Assembly: GCA_902580565.1 (NCBI GenBank)
Contig: CACHLD010000006.1
Span: 1 to 62,919 of the forward strand
Direction of reading: 5' to 3'
Source of the DNA: an uncultured Pelagibacteraceae bacterium
GTDB taxonomy: Bacteria; Pseudomonadota; Alphaproteobacteria; Pelagibacterales; Pelagibacteraceae
DNA: 62,919 nt
In this document: piece by piece, positions 35,683 to 44,302 of the stretch
Numbering within the stretch: the first letter of the stretch is position 1
How the letters are laid out: each line of letters begins with the position of its first letter
The notes under the pieces: model-generated
Told to the model about the DNA's origin: nothing
The model's input: only the letters and a program-made list of their open reading frames with translations
Databases searched by the model: none
Translations under genes and position numbers: made by a program

Positions 35683-37016
35683 TAAAATTTTTCTTTACCG
35701 AGCCAATTAGTATCAAAATTAGATTTTATAAATTTCTCATGTTTTAAAATCTTTTTATGTAGATCTATAGTGGTTGTTATTCCTTCCAAAACAAATTCAT
35801 CTAATGATCTTAATGTTCTTTGTATAGCTTCTGATCTATTTCTTCCTTTACATATAACTTTTGCAATTAAACTGTCGTAATAAGGAGTAATTTTACACCC
35901 TTGAAAAATTGATCCATCGACTCTAGTTCTAAAACCCGAAGGTTGATGGCAAACACTAATTGTACCTGGACTTGGCTGAAAATTTAGTGCAGGATCTTCA
36001 GCATTTATTCGACATTCAATAGAGTGACCCCTTGGATCTATATCAGTTTGCTTTAAAGCAGTTTCACCTGTAAACGCAATCCATAATTGTTCCTTAACGA
36101 TATCAATTCCCGTTTGAACTTCTGTCACTGGATGTTCAACTTGCACTCTTGTGTTCATTTCTAAAAAGTAGAATTTTCCATTTTCATAAATAAATTCTAC
36201 CGTTCCTGCCCCCTCATATCCAATTTGTTCTACCATTTTAACTGTTTTTTCTAACAATTCTTTTCTTTGCTCTTTTGTTAATACAGGACTAGGAGTTTCT
36301 TCAATTAATTTTTGGTGCCTTCTTTGTACCGAGCAGTCTCTTTCGCCTAAATGGACTGTTTTGTTTTTTCCAGACATTATTTGAACCTCAATGTGTCTAG
36401 GATGTTTAAAATATTTTTCAATATATAGCTCGTCATTGCCAAAGTATTTTTTAGCTTCACTTTTTGCAGTTACGAACAAGTTTTCCAATTGACTTTCTTC
36501 CTCTACTATCTTCATACCTTTACCACCACCTCCACCTGCAGCTTTTATTAAAATAGGGTAACCAATTTCTTTACATAGAGACTTGGCTTCTGAAATAGAT
36601 TTAACTCCTCCCTCAGAGCCTTCAATAATAGGCAAACCATATTTTTTAGCTATTCTCTTTGCTTCAATCTTGTCTCCCATTTTGGAAATTAAATTAGAAC
36701 TTGGTCCAATAAATTTTATACCATGTTTATTTACAATATCTGCGAATTTTGCATTTTCAGATAAAAATCCATATCCAGGATGAATGGCTTCAGCACCAGT
36801 TAAATCTACTGCTGACATAATCGAAGAGATATTTAAATAACTATTTTGAGGCTGATGGGACCCTATACAAACACTTTCATCTGCTAGTCTAACGTGCATA
36901 GCTTCAGAGTCTACGTCAGAATGTACTGCAACTGTCTCTATACCCCACTCTTTACAAGCTCTTATAATTCTAACAGCAATTTCTCCTCTGTTAGCAATCA
37001 ATACTTTTTTAAACAT
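35679..37016 (-). CDS. accC: acetyl-CoA carboxylase, biotin carboxylase subunit
   Basis: ATP-dependent carboxylation of biotin on AccB, the first half of malonyl-CoA formation. It has 445 residues. Motifs: FKKVLIANRGEIAVRIIRAC at the N-terminus, the ATP-grasp loop KAAGGGGGKGMKIV, GERDCSVQRRHQKLIEE, and FLEMNTRVQVEHPVTE. It lies 4 bases after accB in an aroQ-accB-accC unit. Confidence 0.97.
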   Translation of the reverse strand: MFKKVLIANRGEIAVRIIRACKEWGIETVAVHSDVDSEAMHVRLADESVCIGSHQPQNSYLNISSIMSAVDLTGAEAIHPGYGFLSENAKFADIVNKHGIKFIGPSSNLISKMGDKIEAKRIAKKYGLPIIEGSEGGVKSISEAKSLCKEIGYPILIKAAGGGGGKGMKIVEEESQLENLFVTAKSEAKKYFGNDELYIEKYFKHPRHIEVQIMSGKNKTVHLGERDCSVQRRHQKLIEETPSPVLTKEQRKELLEKTVKMVEQIGYEGAGTVEFIYENGKFYFLEMNTRVQVEHPVTEVQTGIDIVKEQLWIAFTGETALKQTDIDPRGHSIECRINAEDPALNFQPSPGTISVCHQPSGFRTRVDGSIFQGCKITPYYDSLIAKVICKGRNRSEAIQRTLRSLDEFVLEGITTTIDLHKKILKHEKFIKSNFDTNWLGKEKFY

Positions 37017-37020
37017 TATA

Positions 37021-37446
37021 TTATTTTAAAATAATTAATGGTTGACCAAATTCAACTGGTTGGCCATCGTTTACTAAAATTTTTTTAACAATACCATCAC
37101 TTGTAGAGGGTACATGGTTCATAGTTTTCATTGCTTCAACTATCATTACCGTTTGACCTTTTTTAACTTTGTTTCCAACTTCTACAAATTTTTTTCCACC
37201 TGGTTCTGGAGCTAAATAAGCAGTGCCAATAATTGGAGATTTTACTCTTATCCCATCACTCTCATCTGACTCAGTAAGGACTGCTTTATTTGGTGAAACA
37301 ATTGATGAAGATTTTATTTGTTCAATTCCTTTTGATACTCTAGATACTTTTATTTTTGTTTGACCTTCTTGATATTCTAATTCTGTTAAATTAAATTCAG
37401 TTAATCTATCTACTAATTCTTTTATTAATTTTTTATCTATTTTCAT
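37021..37446 (-). CDS. accB: acetyl-CoA carboxylase, biotin carboxyl carrier protein
   Basis: Carries the biotin of acetyl-CoA carboxylase. It has 141 residues. The C-terminal biotinyl domain has the modified Lys in VEAMKTMNHV; the N-terminal half has the helix KIDKKLIKELVDRLTEFNLT followed by a Ser/Asp linker. Overlaps aroQ by 4 bases and precedes accC. Confidence 0.95.
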   Translation of the reverse strand: MKIDKKLIKELVDRLTEFNLTELEYQEGQTKIKVSRVSKGIEQIKSSSIVSPNKAVLTESDESDGIRVKSPIIGTAYLAPEPGGKKFVEVGNKVKKGQTVMIVEAMKTMNHVPSTSDGIVKKILVNDGQPVEFGQPLIILK

Positions 37447-37880
37447 TTCAAATATTTGTTCATAGCATTTAAAGCCATAATATAACCATCAGTTCCAAAT
37501 CCACAAATTATTCCTGAAGCTAATTTACTTATCAAAGACTTATGCCTGAAATCTTCTCTATTGTAAATATTAGTTATATGTAATTCAATTATAGGTATTT
37601 CTAAGACCTTTAAAGCATCATGTATAGCAACTGAAGTATGAGTATAACCACCAGCATTTATTATTAAACCGTTAAAATTTTTTCTGGCTTTCTGTATCTC
37701 ATCCACTAATTCCCCTTCGATGTTAGATTGAAATAAAGAAACATTAATATTATTCTTTTTAGCATATTTACCACAATTATCTTCAATATCTTTTAATGTT
37801 ATATTGCCATATTTTTCTTTCTCTCTCTCACCTAAAAGGTTGAGGTTTGGTCCGTTAAGAATTATAATTTTATTCATCAT
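37443..37880 (-). CDS. aroQ: type II 3-dehydroquinate dehydratase
   Basis: Third step of the shikimate pathway. It has 145 residues. Motifs ILNGPNLNLLGEREKEKYG (with the catalytic Tyr/Arg region), NAGGYTHTSVAIHDAL, and ELHITNIYNREDFRHKS. First gene of aroQ-accB-accC, an order common in proteobacteria. Divergent from thiS with 31 bases between them. Confidence 0.96.
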   Translation of the reverse strand: MMNKIIILNGPNLNLLGEREKEKYGNITLKDIEDNCGKYAKKNNINVSLFQSNIEGELVDEIQKARKNFNGLIINAGGYTHTSVAIHDALKVLEIPIIELHITNIYNREDFRHKSLISKLASGIICGFGTDGYIMALNAMNKYLK

Positions 37881-37911
37881 AAATTTTATAAATTAATTAA
37901 ATAACTCAATT

Positions 37912-38115
37912 ATGGCAAAAATTCAATTAAATGGCAAAAAAGTCACAATAAGCAGTAAAGTAACCCTTCACGATTTACTTAAAAGATTTAAATTAAATAA
38001 TAAAAAAATAGCTATAGAACATAATGGTATTATTATTCCAAAGATTAAACTTAAAAAAAAATTTTTAAAAAATAACGATAAAGTAGAAGTGGTATATTTT
38101 ATAGGTGGAGGGTAA
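37912..38115 (+). CDS. thiS: thiamine biosynthesis sulfur carrier ThiS
   Basis: Ubiquitin-like sulfur carrier for the thiazole ring of thiamine. It has 67 residues and ends in IGGG, so the C-terminal Gly-Gly that is thiocarboxylated is present. [20 protein letters not shown] and [12 protein letters not shown] match the family. Only thiG follows; no thiF, thiO, thiC or thiE is in the window. No TPP riboswitch fits in the 31-base upstream gap. Confidence 0.93.
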   Translation: MAKIQLNGKKVTISSKVTLHDLLKRFKLNNKKIAIEHNGIIIPKIKLKKKFLKNNDKVEVVYFIGGG

Positions 38116-38116
38116 T

Positions 38117-38890
38117 TTGAAGAAAGATATTTTTAAAGTAGCTAACATAAAACTGAATTCTAGATTAATAGTTGGTACTGGAAAGTATAAAAACTTTAAG
38201 GAAACAGCCCAAGCAGTAAAAGCTTCTGGTGCAGACATGGTTACTGTTGCAGTAAGACGTGTGAATATATTTGATAGGAAAAAACCAATATTAACAGATT
38301 ATCTAAACCCAAAAAAAATTATTTATTTACCAAATACAGCAGGGTGTTTTAACTCACAAGATGCTTTAAGAACTCTCAGATTGGCAAGAGAAATGGGTGG
38401 ATGGAAACTTGTAAAACTCGAGGTTCTAGGAGATAAAAAAACTTTATATCCGAATATGGTTGAAACTTTAAAATCAACAAAAATTCTCGTTAAAGAAGGT
38501 TTCAAAGTAATGGTTTACTGCACTGATGATCCTTTATTAGCTCGAAAATTAGAGGACTATGGTGCTTCTGCTATTATGCCGCTAGCTTCGCCAATAGGGT
38601 CTGGCTTAGGTATACAAAGTAAAGTTAATATATCTTTAATAATAAAACAATCAAAAGTTCCTGTTATAATAGACGCTGGGATAGGCACAGCGTCCGATGC
38701 TACAATAGCTATGGAAATGGGCTGTGACGGAGTTTTAATTAATAGCGCAATCGCTAATGCAAAAAAACCAATTATGATGGCCACCGCATTTAAGAATGCT
38801 GTAATCGCTGGCAGAGAGTCTTTTCTAGCAGGTAGAATGAAAAAAAATTTTTTTGCATCTCCAAGTTCGCCTACAGATGGTTTGATTTAG
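38117..38890 (+). CDS. thiG: thiazole synthase
   Basis: Forms the thiamine thiazole phosphate from DXP, ThiS-thiocarboxylate and dehydroglycine. It has 257 residues if it starts at the TTG at 38117 ([13 protein letters not shown]), one base after the thiS stop; a GTG at 38105 inside thiS is the alternative. No ATG fits. Motifs [51 protein letters not shown], and [13 protein letters not shown]. Its 3' end overlaps the RNase E/G gene by 20 bases. Confidence 0.94.
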   Translation: MKKDIFKVANIKLNSRLIVGTGKYKNFKETAQAVKASGADMVTVAVRRVNIFDRKKPILTDYLNPKKIIYLPNTAGCFNSQDALRTLRLAREMGGWKLVKLEVLGDKKTLYPNMVETLKSTKILVKEGFKVMVYCTDDPLLARKLEDYGASAIMPLASPIGSGLGIQSKVNISLIIKQSKVPVIIDAGIGTASDATIAMEMGCDGVLINSAIANAKKPIMMATAFKNAVIAGRESFLAGRMKKNFFASPSSPTDGLI

Positions 38891-40718
38891 TTTTTTTTCT
38901 TCTAACCCACAAAGTTCTGAGCTTTTTGGTTTTTTTCTTTAGTACTTTAGTTTTTTTTATTTTTTTGGATGATGTTTTGCTTTCTTTTTTTTCATCCGAA
39001 GAATCAATATCCTTTTTAAAAATTTCATCAATACCATCAAATTTATCAAAATTTTCAATAGTATTTATTATCTTTTTTGACTTATTCAAAAGTTCTATTT
39101 TGTATTCAGGAATTATAAGTCTATTATCAGATGAAAATATAATTTTAAAAGAGTATTTTTTCTCAAAATATTCAATTTCTTTGTTCAAATTAGCTTTAAT
39201 AAAAAGTTTTACTTTTTCAGGAATATAAGTTTTAATAATTTTTACTTTATTTGTAAAAGCTAATAATTCAATTTTTTTAATAATTTTTTGAGAAAAAGAT
39301 CCTAGAGAAAGTGTTGTATTCCAATTTATTGAACCTTGTCTCAATCTTTGTCTTGTCATTTCGAGCAATCCAAAGTTACTAATTCTGCCAACTTGAATAC
39401 GAGCTCTATCTTTTCTTATACTTTCTCTCATTTTTCTCTCTACATTTCTTCGATTGTAAAAATTGATCATATCTATGAAATCAACTACAATTAATCCTGA
39501 CAAATCCCTTAATTTAATTTGACGAGCAATTTCCTCGGCAGCTTCAAGATTTGTATTAACAGCTGTTTTTTCTATATTAATTTGTTTAGTTGATTGACCA
39601 GAGTTGATATCTATTGCAACTAGTGCTTCAGTTGGATTAATTACAATATAACCTCCTGATTTTAATTTAACAGTAGGTTCAAAAATATTATTTAATTCTT
39701 TTTCTATTTTAGCGTCATGAAAAAGTGGAATTTTACCTCTATATTTTTTGATATTCTTAACATTTTTTGGCATTAACTCTTTCATAAATTTTTTGGCTTT
39801 TTGATATGCATCATTTCCATCTATAAATACATATTTCGTTTCATTATCATAAACATCTCTTAAAGTTCTTTTAATAATATCACCCTCTTCATAAACTAGT
39901 GAAGGAGCATTAGAGTCTAGAGCTTTAATACCAATTGTTTCCCAAGTTTTTAAAGTGTTTTGAAAATCTTTTTCTATCTCGTTTTTTGTTTTATTAGCAC
40001 CTGCAGTTCTTACAATTACTCCCATGCTACTTGGGATTTCAATTTGATTTAATATATTTCTTATTTTTTGTCTGTCAGATGAATTAAAAATTTTTCTTGA
40101 AATACCTCCTCCTTTCGGAGTGTTTGGCATTAAAACTAAGTACTTACCCGCTAAAGAAATAAAGGTAGTAAGCGCAGCTCCTTTTTGACCTCTTTCTTCT
40201 TTAATTACCTGAATAAGTATTACTTGCCCAGGTTTAATTACTTCTTGAATTTTATATCTCTTTAATCCAAATGAAGAATTTAGTTCTTCTCTATAATTTT
40301 TTTTGATTTGTTCATCATTTTTAAGTGAATTTTTATCATCCTCTATTTTTTCATCATTTTTTTGGATTTGATTTCCATTTTCTTTGTCGCTTGATATTTC
40401 TTCTATATTTTTGTTTTTTAGATTTTCTCTAATTTTTTCTTCAGCACTTTTTATTTTTTCTTTATCTTCAGCTGGTACTTGATAATAATCTGATTGAATA
40501 TCGTTAAAAGCCAAGAAACCGTGTCTAACCCTGCCAAAGTTGACAAAGGCGGCCTGTAATGATGGCTCAACTCTACTTACGGTACCTAAATAAATATTAT
40601 TTTTAAAGTTTAATTTATTTTTATCTTCAAATTCGTATTCTTCAATTGAATTATCTGATTTAAGAACAATTCGAGTTTCATTTGGATGCGAAGCATCAAT
40701 ATAAAGATTTTTTTCCAT
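38871..40718 (-). CDS. rng: ribonuclease E/G family protein lacking the zinc-link
   Basis: Endoribonuclease for mRNA decay and rRNA/tRNA processing. It has 615 residues from the ATG at 40718 ([18 protein letters not shown]); the frame extends to 40781 but without family sequence. An S1 domain (about residues 35-185) is split by a charged insertion of about 60 residues. Catalytic aspartates are in [12 protein letters not shown] and [10 protein letters not shown]. After [12 protein letters not shown], the CPxCxG zinc-link used for tetramer formation is missing, and the whole protein has no cysteine. The C-terminal tail is Lys-rich and short. RNase E or RNase G cannot be decided. Confidence 0.92.
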   Translation of the reverse strand: MEKNLYIDASHPNETRIVLKSDNSIEEYEFEDKNKLNFKNNIYLGTVSRVEPSLQAAFVNFGRVRHGFLAFNDIQSDYYQVPAEDKEKIKSAEEKIRENLKNKNIEEISSDKENGNQIQKNDEKIEDDKNSLKNDEQIKKNYREELNSSFGLKRYKIQEVIKPGQVILIQVIKEERGQKGAALTTFISLAGKYLVLMPNTPKGGGISRKIFNSSDRQKIRNILNQIEIPSSMGVIVRTAGANKTKNEIEKDFQNTLKTWETIGIKALDSNAPSLVYEEGDIIKRTLRDVYDNETKYVFIDGNDAYQKAKKFMKELMPKNVKNIKKYRGKIPLFHDAKIEKELNNIFEPTVKLKSGGYIVINPTEALVAIDINSGQSTKQINIEKTAVNTNLEAAEEIARQIKLRDLSGLIVVDFIDMINFYNRRNVERKMRESIRKDRARIQVGRISNFGLLEMTRQRLRQGSINWNTTLSLGSFSQKIIKKIELLAFTNKVKIIKTYIPEKVKLFIKANLNKEIEYFEKKYSFKIIFSSDNRLIIPEYKIELLNKSKKIINTIENFDKFDGIDEIFKKDIDSSDEKKESKTSSKKIKKTKVLKKKTKKLRTLWVRRKKTKSNHL

Positions 40719-40760
40719 TTTAGTTGAATTCCTTTTAATCTGTTGAAATTTGTAATTTTG

Positions 40761-40788
40761 GTTATAAACATATGATAACAATATACAA
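40761..40788 (-). promoter_or_regulatory. predicted promoter of the RNase E/G gene
   Basis: On the minus strand: -35 TTGTAT (40788-40783), 16-base spacer, -10 TATAAC (40766-40761). A start near 40754 would leave a leader of about 36 bases, much shorter than the regulatory leader of E. coli rne. An AAAGGA ribosome-binding site lies 11 bases before the ATG. Motif inspection only. Confidence 0.4.
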
Positions 40789-40864
40789 TTTTATGACTAA
40801 TTGCACTTATAATAATTTTGTAATGCCCTAAGATAGCCAGATTTAATGCATTAAGATATAATGA

Positions 40865-43213
40865 ATGTTTAAATATTTAAATTTTTCGATAAAATTTTTT
40901 ATAATTTTAGCTTTAATTTCATTATTTTTTGCTTTTTCTACTCTATGGTATTTTTCGATAGGCCTTCCAGACTATAAGAAGCTATCTAATTATCAACCTC
41001 CAATCTCTAGCAGAGTATACTCAAATGATGGAAAATTAATTGCAGAATATGCTTTAGAAAAAAGATTGTTTATTCCCTTTGAGTCAATTCCAAAAAAGGT
41101 GATTAATTCTTTTTTATCAGCAGAGGATAAAAATTTTTTTAATCATCCAGGGATAGACGCCAAAGGAATTGTTAGAGCAATTGTAAAAAACTTAAAGAAT
41201 ATCAGGGATAATAAGAGACTAGAAGGTGCATCTACCATTACACAACAAGTAGCCAAAAATTTTTTATTAACAAATGAGGTTTCGTTAAATAGAAAAATAA
41301 AAGAAGCAATATTAGCTTTCCGTATAGAAAGAGCTTACTCAAAAGAGAGAATTTTAGAGCTGTACCTTAACCAAATTTATTTAGGGCAGGGAACTTATGG
41401 AATTGCCGCTGCTAGTTTAGAATATTTTGATAAATCAGTTAAAGATTTAAGTTATACGGAAGCAGCTCTTTTGGCTGCTTTACCTAAAGCTCCAAGTAAA
41501 TATGACCCATTTAGATACCCCGATGTTGCAAAATTTAGAAGAAACTTAGTTTTACAAAATTTAAAAGACAACAAATACATTTCTCAAGAAGAAATGAAAA
41601 CATTTAAAGACTCTTCCATAAGTTTAAAAAGGAGAAAAATTGAAATTTTGAATGAAGCTAATTCTTATACGGAAGAAGTTAGAAGATCTATTAAAGAAAA
41701 ATATGGATTTAAAAAACTTTATTCAGAAGGACTTTCGATTAGAACACCTTTAGATATTAGATACCAGATTCAAGCAATTAATTCTTTAAGAAAAGGGATA
41801 GAGGCTTATGACAAAAGACATGGCTGGAGAGGTGCAGTAACAAATAAGTATAAAGATTCAAATTGGGAAAAAAAAATAAACAATTTTAAACTAGACCCAA
41901 CTTTAAATTGGATAAAAGCAGAAATTTTAAATGTGAGTGAAAATGGAATAAAGTTTAAAACTTTTCAAGGAATTGAAGGTAATATTTACTTGAGCCAACT
42001 TAATTGGGCAGTACCAAAGAAAAATAAGATTTCAGATAAATTCTATGTTGGAGATATAATTTTTATAAAAAAGAACAATAGTAGTTGGAATTTAAAACAA
42101 TACCCAAAAGTTAATGGTGGAATAGTAGCTCTTGATCCTTTTAATGGAGATATAAAAGCATTGGTTGGAGGTTTTGATTTTAAATCAAGTGAATTTAACA
42201 GAGTCACACAAGCAAAAAGGCAACCTGGATCTGCTTTTAAGCCAATTGTTTACGCTGCTGCTCTAGAAAACGGATACTCTCCAAATTCTATAGTTCTAGA
42301 TGCACCATTTGTTGAGAGTCAGGGAATAGGATTAAAAGATTGGAAACCCGAAAATTATGGAAAAAAATTTTACGGACCTTCAACTTTAAGAAAAGGAATT
42401 GAATTTTCAAGAAATTTAATGACTGTAAGAATTGCAAAAACATTAGGGTTAGATAAAATTTTAAATTTATCAAATCAATTAGAAATTTACGATGATATAC
42501 CTGAATTATTGTCTGTTTCATTGGGTGCTGCAGAAACTTCTCTACTTAATCTTACTACGGCTTACGCTTCATTTGTTAATGGAGGTAACAAAATTGATGC
42601 GAATTTAATTAGCAGAATACAAGACAGAAGAGGAAAAACAATTTTCAAATTAGATAATAAAAAATGTTTAGGTTGTGATAAATATTTAAATGACTCGGAT
42701 ATATATCCATCAATTGAATATAAAAAAGAAAGAATATTTAGTGAGGAAACTGCTTATCAAATAACTTCAATTTTAGAGGGCGTTGTCAAAAGAGGTACAG
42801 GAAAAAAATTAAGAGATTTAAAAGTTCCCTTAGCAGGAAAAACTGGAACTACCAACAAAAATTATGATGCATGGTTCATTGGTTATTCCTCTAATCTTGT
42901 TATTGGAGTATACATAGGTTTTGATAATCCAAAAACGCTAGGCAGATTCGAAACTGGATCAAAAGCAGCTTTACCAATTTTTAAAGATTTTGTTAAAAAT
43001 TCTTTATATAAGGAGGATTTTAAAGAATTTAAAATACCTCAAGGAATATACTTAACTTCTCTAAACTACGATACTGGTTTAAAATCTACTTTAGGTGAAA
43101 AAGATACAATTATTGAAGCACTAAAAGCAAAAGATATTAACAATATTTATAATAACAAATTAATTTCGATAAATAGTTATGATAAACTAGTTAAATATAG
43201 GCAATTTTATTAA
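40865..43213 (+). CDS. mrcA: penicillin-binding protein 1A (bifunctional)
   Basis: Polymerises and cross-links peptidoglycan. It has 782 residues. One N-terminal membrane helix (about 9-32), then the glycosyltransferase domain with SAEDKNFFNHPGIDAKG (catalytic Glu), EGASTITQQVAKNF and LELYLNQIYLGQGTYG, an OB-like insertion (about 300-410), and the transpeptidase domain with SxxK in RQPGSAFKPIVYA, SRNL and KTGTTNKNYDAWFIG. The 146-base upstream region has no convincing promoter at normal distance. The stop overlaps the prfB start (TAATG). Confidence 0.96.
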   Translation: MFKYLNFSIKFFIILALISLFFAFSTLWYFSIGLPDYKKLSNYQPPISSRVYSNDGKLIAEYALEKRLFIPFESIPKKVINSFLSAEDKNFFNHPGIDAKGIVRAIVKNLKNIRDNKRLEGASTITQQVAKNFLLTNEVSLNRKIKEAILAFRIERAYSKERILELYLNQIYLGQGTYGIAAASLEYFDKSVKDLSYTEAALLAALPKAPSKYDPFRYPDVAKFRRNLVLQNLKDNKYISQEEMKTFKDSSISLKRRKIEILNEANSYTEEVRRSIKEKYGFKKLYSEGLSIRTPLDIRYQIQAINSLRKGIEAYDKRHGWRGAVTNKYKDSNWEKKINNFKLDPTLNWIKAEILNVSENGIKFKTFQGIEGNIYLSQLNWAVPKKNKISDKFYVGDIIFIKKNNSSWNLKQYPKVNGGIVALDPFNGDIKALVGGFDFKSSEFNRVTQAKRQPGSAFKPIVYAAALENGYSPNSIVLDAPFVESQGIGLKDWKPENYGKKFYGPSTLRKGIEFSRNLMTVRIAKTLGLDKILNLSNQLEIYDDIPELLSVSLGAAETSLLNLTTAYASFVNGGNKIDANLISRIQDRRGKTIFKLDNKKCLGCDKYLNDSDIYPSIEYKKERIFSEETAYQITSILEGVVKRGTGKKLRDLKVPLAGKTGTTNKNYDAWFIGYSSNLVIGVYIGFDNPKTLGRFETGSKAALPIFKDFVKNSLYKEDFKEFKIPQGIYLTSLNYDTGLKSTLGEKDTIIEALKAKDINNIYNNKLISINSYDKLVKYRQFY

Positions 43214-44302
43214 TGCAAAACTTTGAAAACAAATTAATCAAACTAGAAAAATCCTTAAATAATATAAGGGGGTATCTTTGAAAGCAATAATATTGAGACA
43301 AAATTAAGAGAAATTGAAAAGACACTTTTAAACAACAATTTTTGGAAAGACAAACTCAAAGCAAAAAAAACTGTTAGAGAGAAAAAAATTTATGAGGATA
43401 TTCTCAACTCTTTTCAAAACTCATTAAAAGATATAAATAATTTAAAAGATTTATATAATCTTGCGCAAGAAGAAAAAAACGAAGATATTTTGCTAGATTG
43501 TGAAATTAAATTAAATCAATTATTGAAATCTATCAAAGAAAATGAAGTAAATTGTTTTCTGTCTGGAGAAAACGACAATTTAAACATTTATCTTGAAGTT
43601 CATGCAGGTGCGGGTGGAACAGAAAGTCAAGACTGGGCAGATATGTTAAGAAGAATGTATTTGAAATGGTTTGATAAAAAAAAATTTAAATATGAAATAA
43701 TTAGCGAGCACAAGGGGGAAGAGGCTGGAATTAAATCATCTACATTAAGAGTAAGCGGAAATTATCTTTATGGACTAATGAGAGCAGAGTCTGGAGTTCA
43801 TAGATTAGTAAGGATTTCCCCTTTTGATAGCGGTGCTAGAAGACACACAAGTTTTGCAAGTGTATGGGTTTATCCAGCAGTAGAAGACGATATTAATATC
43901 AAAATTGACGAAAAAGATTTACGAATTGATACTTATCGATCTAGCGGAGCTGGTGGCCAGCATGTAAATACCACTGATAGCGCAGTAAGAATAACTCACA
44001 CTCCTACAAAAATTGTTGTCCAGTGCCAAAATGAAAGATCTCAACATAAAAATAAAGATACTTGTTACAGAATGCTTAAAGCTAGACTTTATGAACATGA
44101 AATTCAAAAAAGAGAAAAAAAGAACATAGAAGAAATGAGTTCTAAAACAGATATAGGGTGGGGCCATCAAATAAGATCTTACGTTCTTCAGCCTTATCAA
44201 CTTGTAAAAGATTTAAGAAATAAAGTAGAAAATACCAATCCAAAAGATGTTTTAGACGGGAACATAGATGAATTTATTGAAGCGGGGATCATGAATAAAT
44301 AA
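43213..44302 (+). CDS. prfB: peptide chain release factor 2, with programmed +1 frameshift
   Basis: Recognises UAA and UGA stop codons. The gene begins at 43213 and reads 22 codons to CTT (43276-43278), where an in-frame TGA (43279-43281) stops it; a +1 shift continues from GAA at 43280 to the TAA at 44300-44302, giving 362 residues. The recoding signal AGGGGGTATCTTTGA (43267-43281) is the classic prfB one: internal Shine-Dalgarno, slippery CTT and UGA. The codon-recognition motif SPF (residues 202-204) and GGQ (247-249, in SSGAGGQHVNT) mark it as RF2. Low RF2 favours the shift, giving autoregulation. mrcA and prfB overlap by one base. Confidence 0.97.
43267..43281 (+). promoter_or_regulatory. 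prfB programmed-frameshift element
   Basis: AGGGGG (Shine-Dalgarno-like) followed by TAT, slippery CTT and TGA in the zero frame. The spacing between the SD-like core and CTT is the same as in the E. coli element. The frame after the shift continues without a stop to the end of RF2. Confidence 0.95.

Noticed and set aside
40857-40862. Perfect TATAAT just before the mrcA ATG as its -10 box
   Set aside because: Transcription would start inside the gene, and there is no -35 at 16-18 bases. A further TATAAT at 40808-40813 also lacks a -35. Chance hits are common in this A+T-rich DNA.
43490-44302. A 270-residue gene starting at 43490 as complete prfB
   Set aside because: It would lack the N-terminal domain of RF2. 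The upstream sequence contains that domain and the classic frameshift site in the proper frames.
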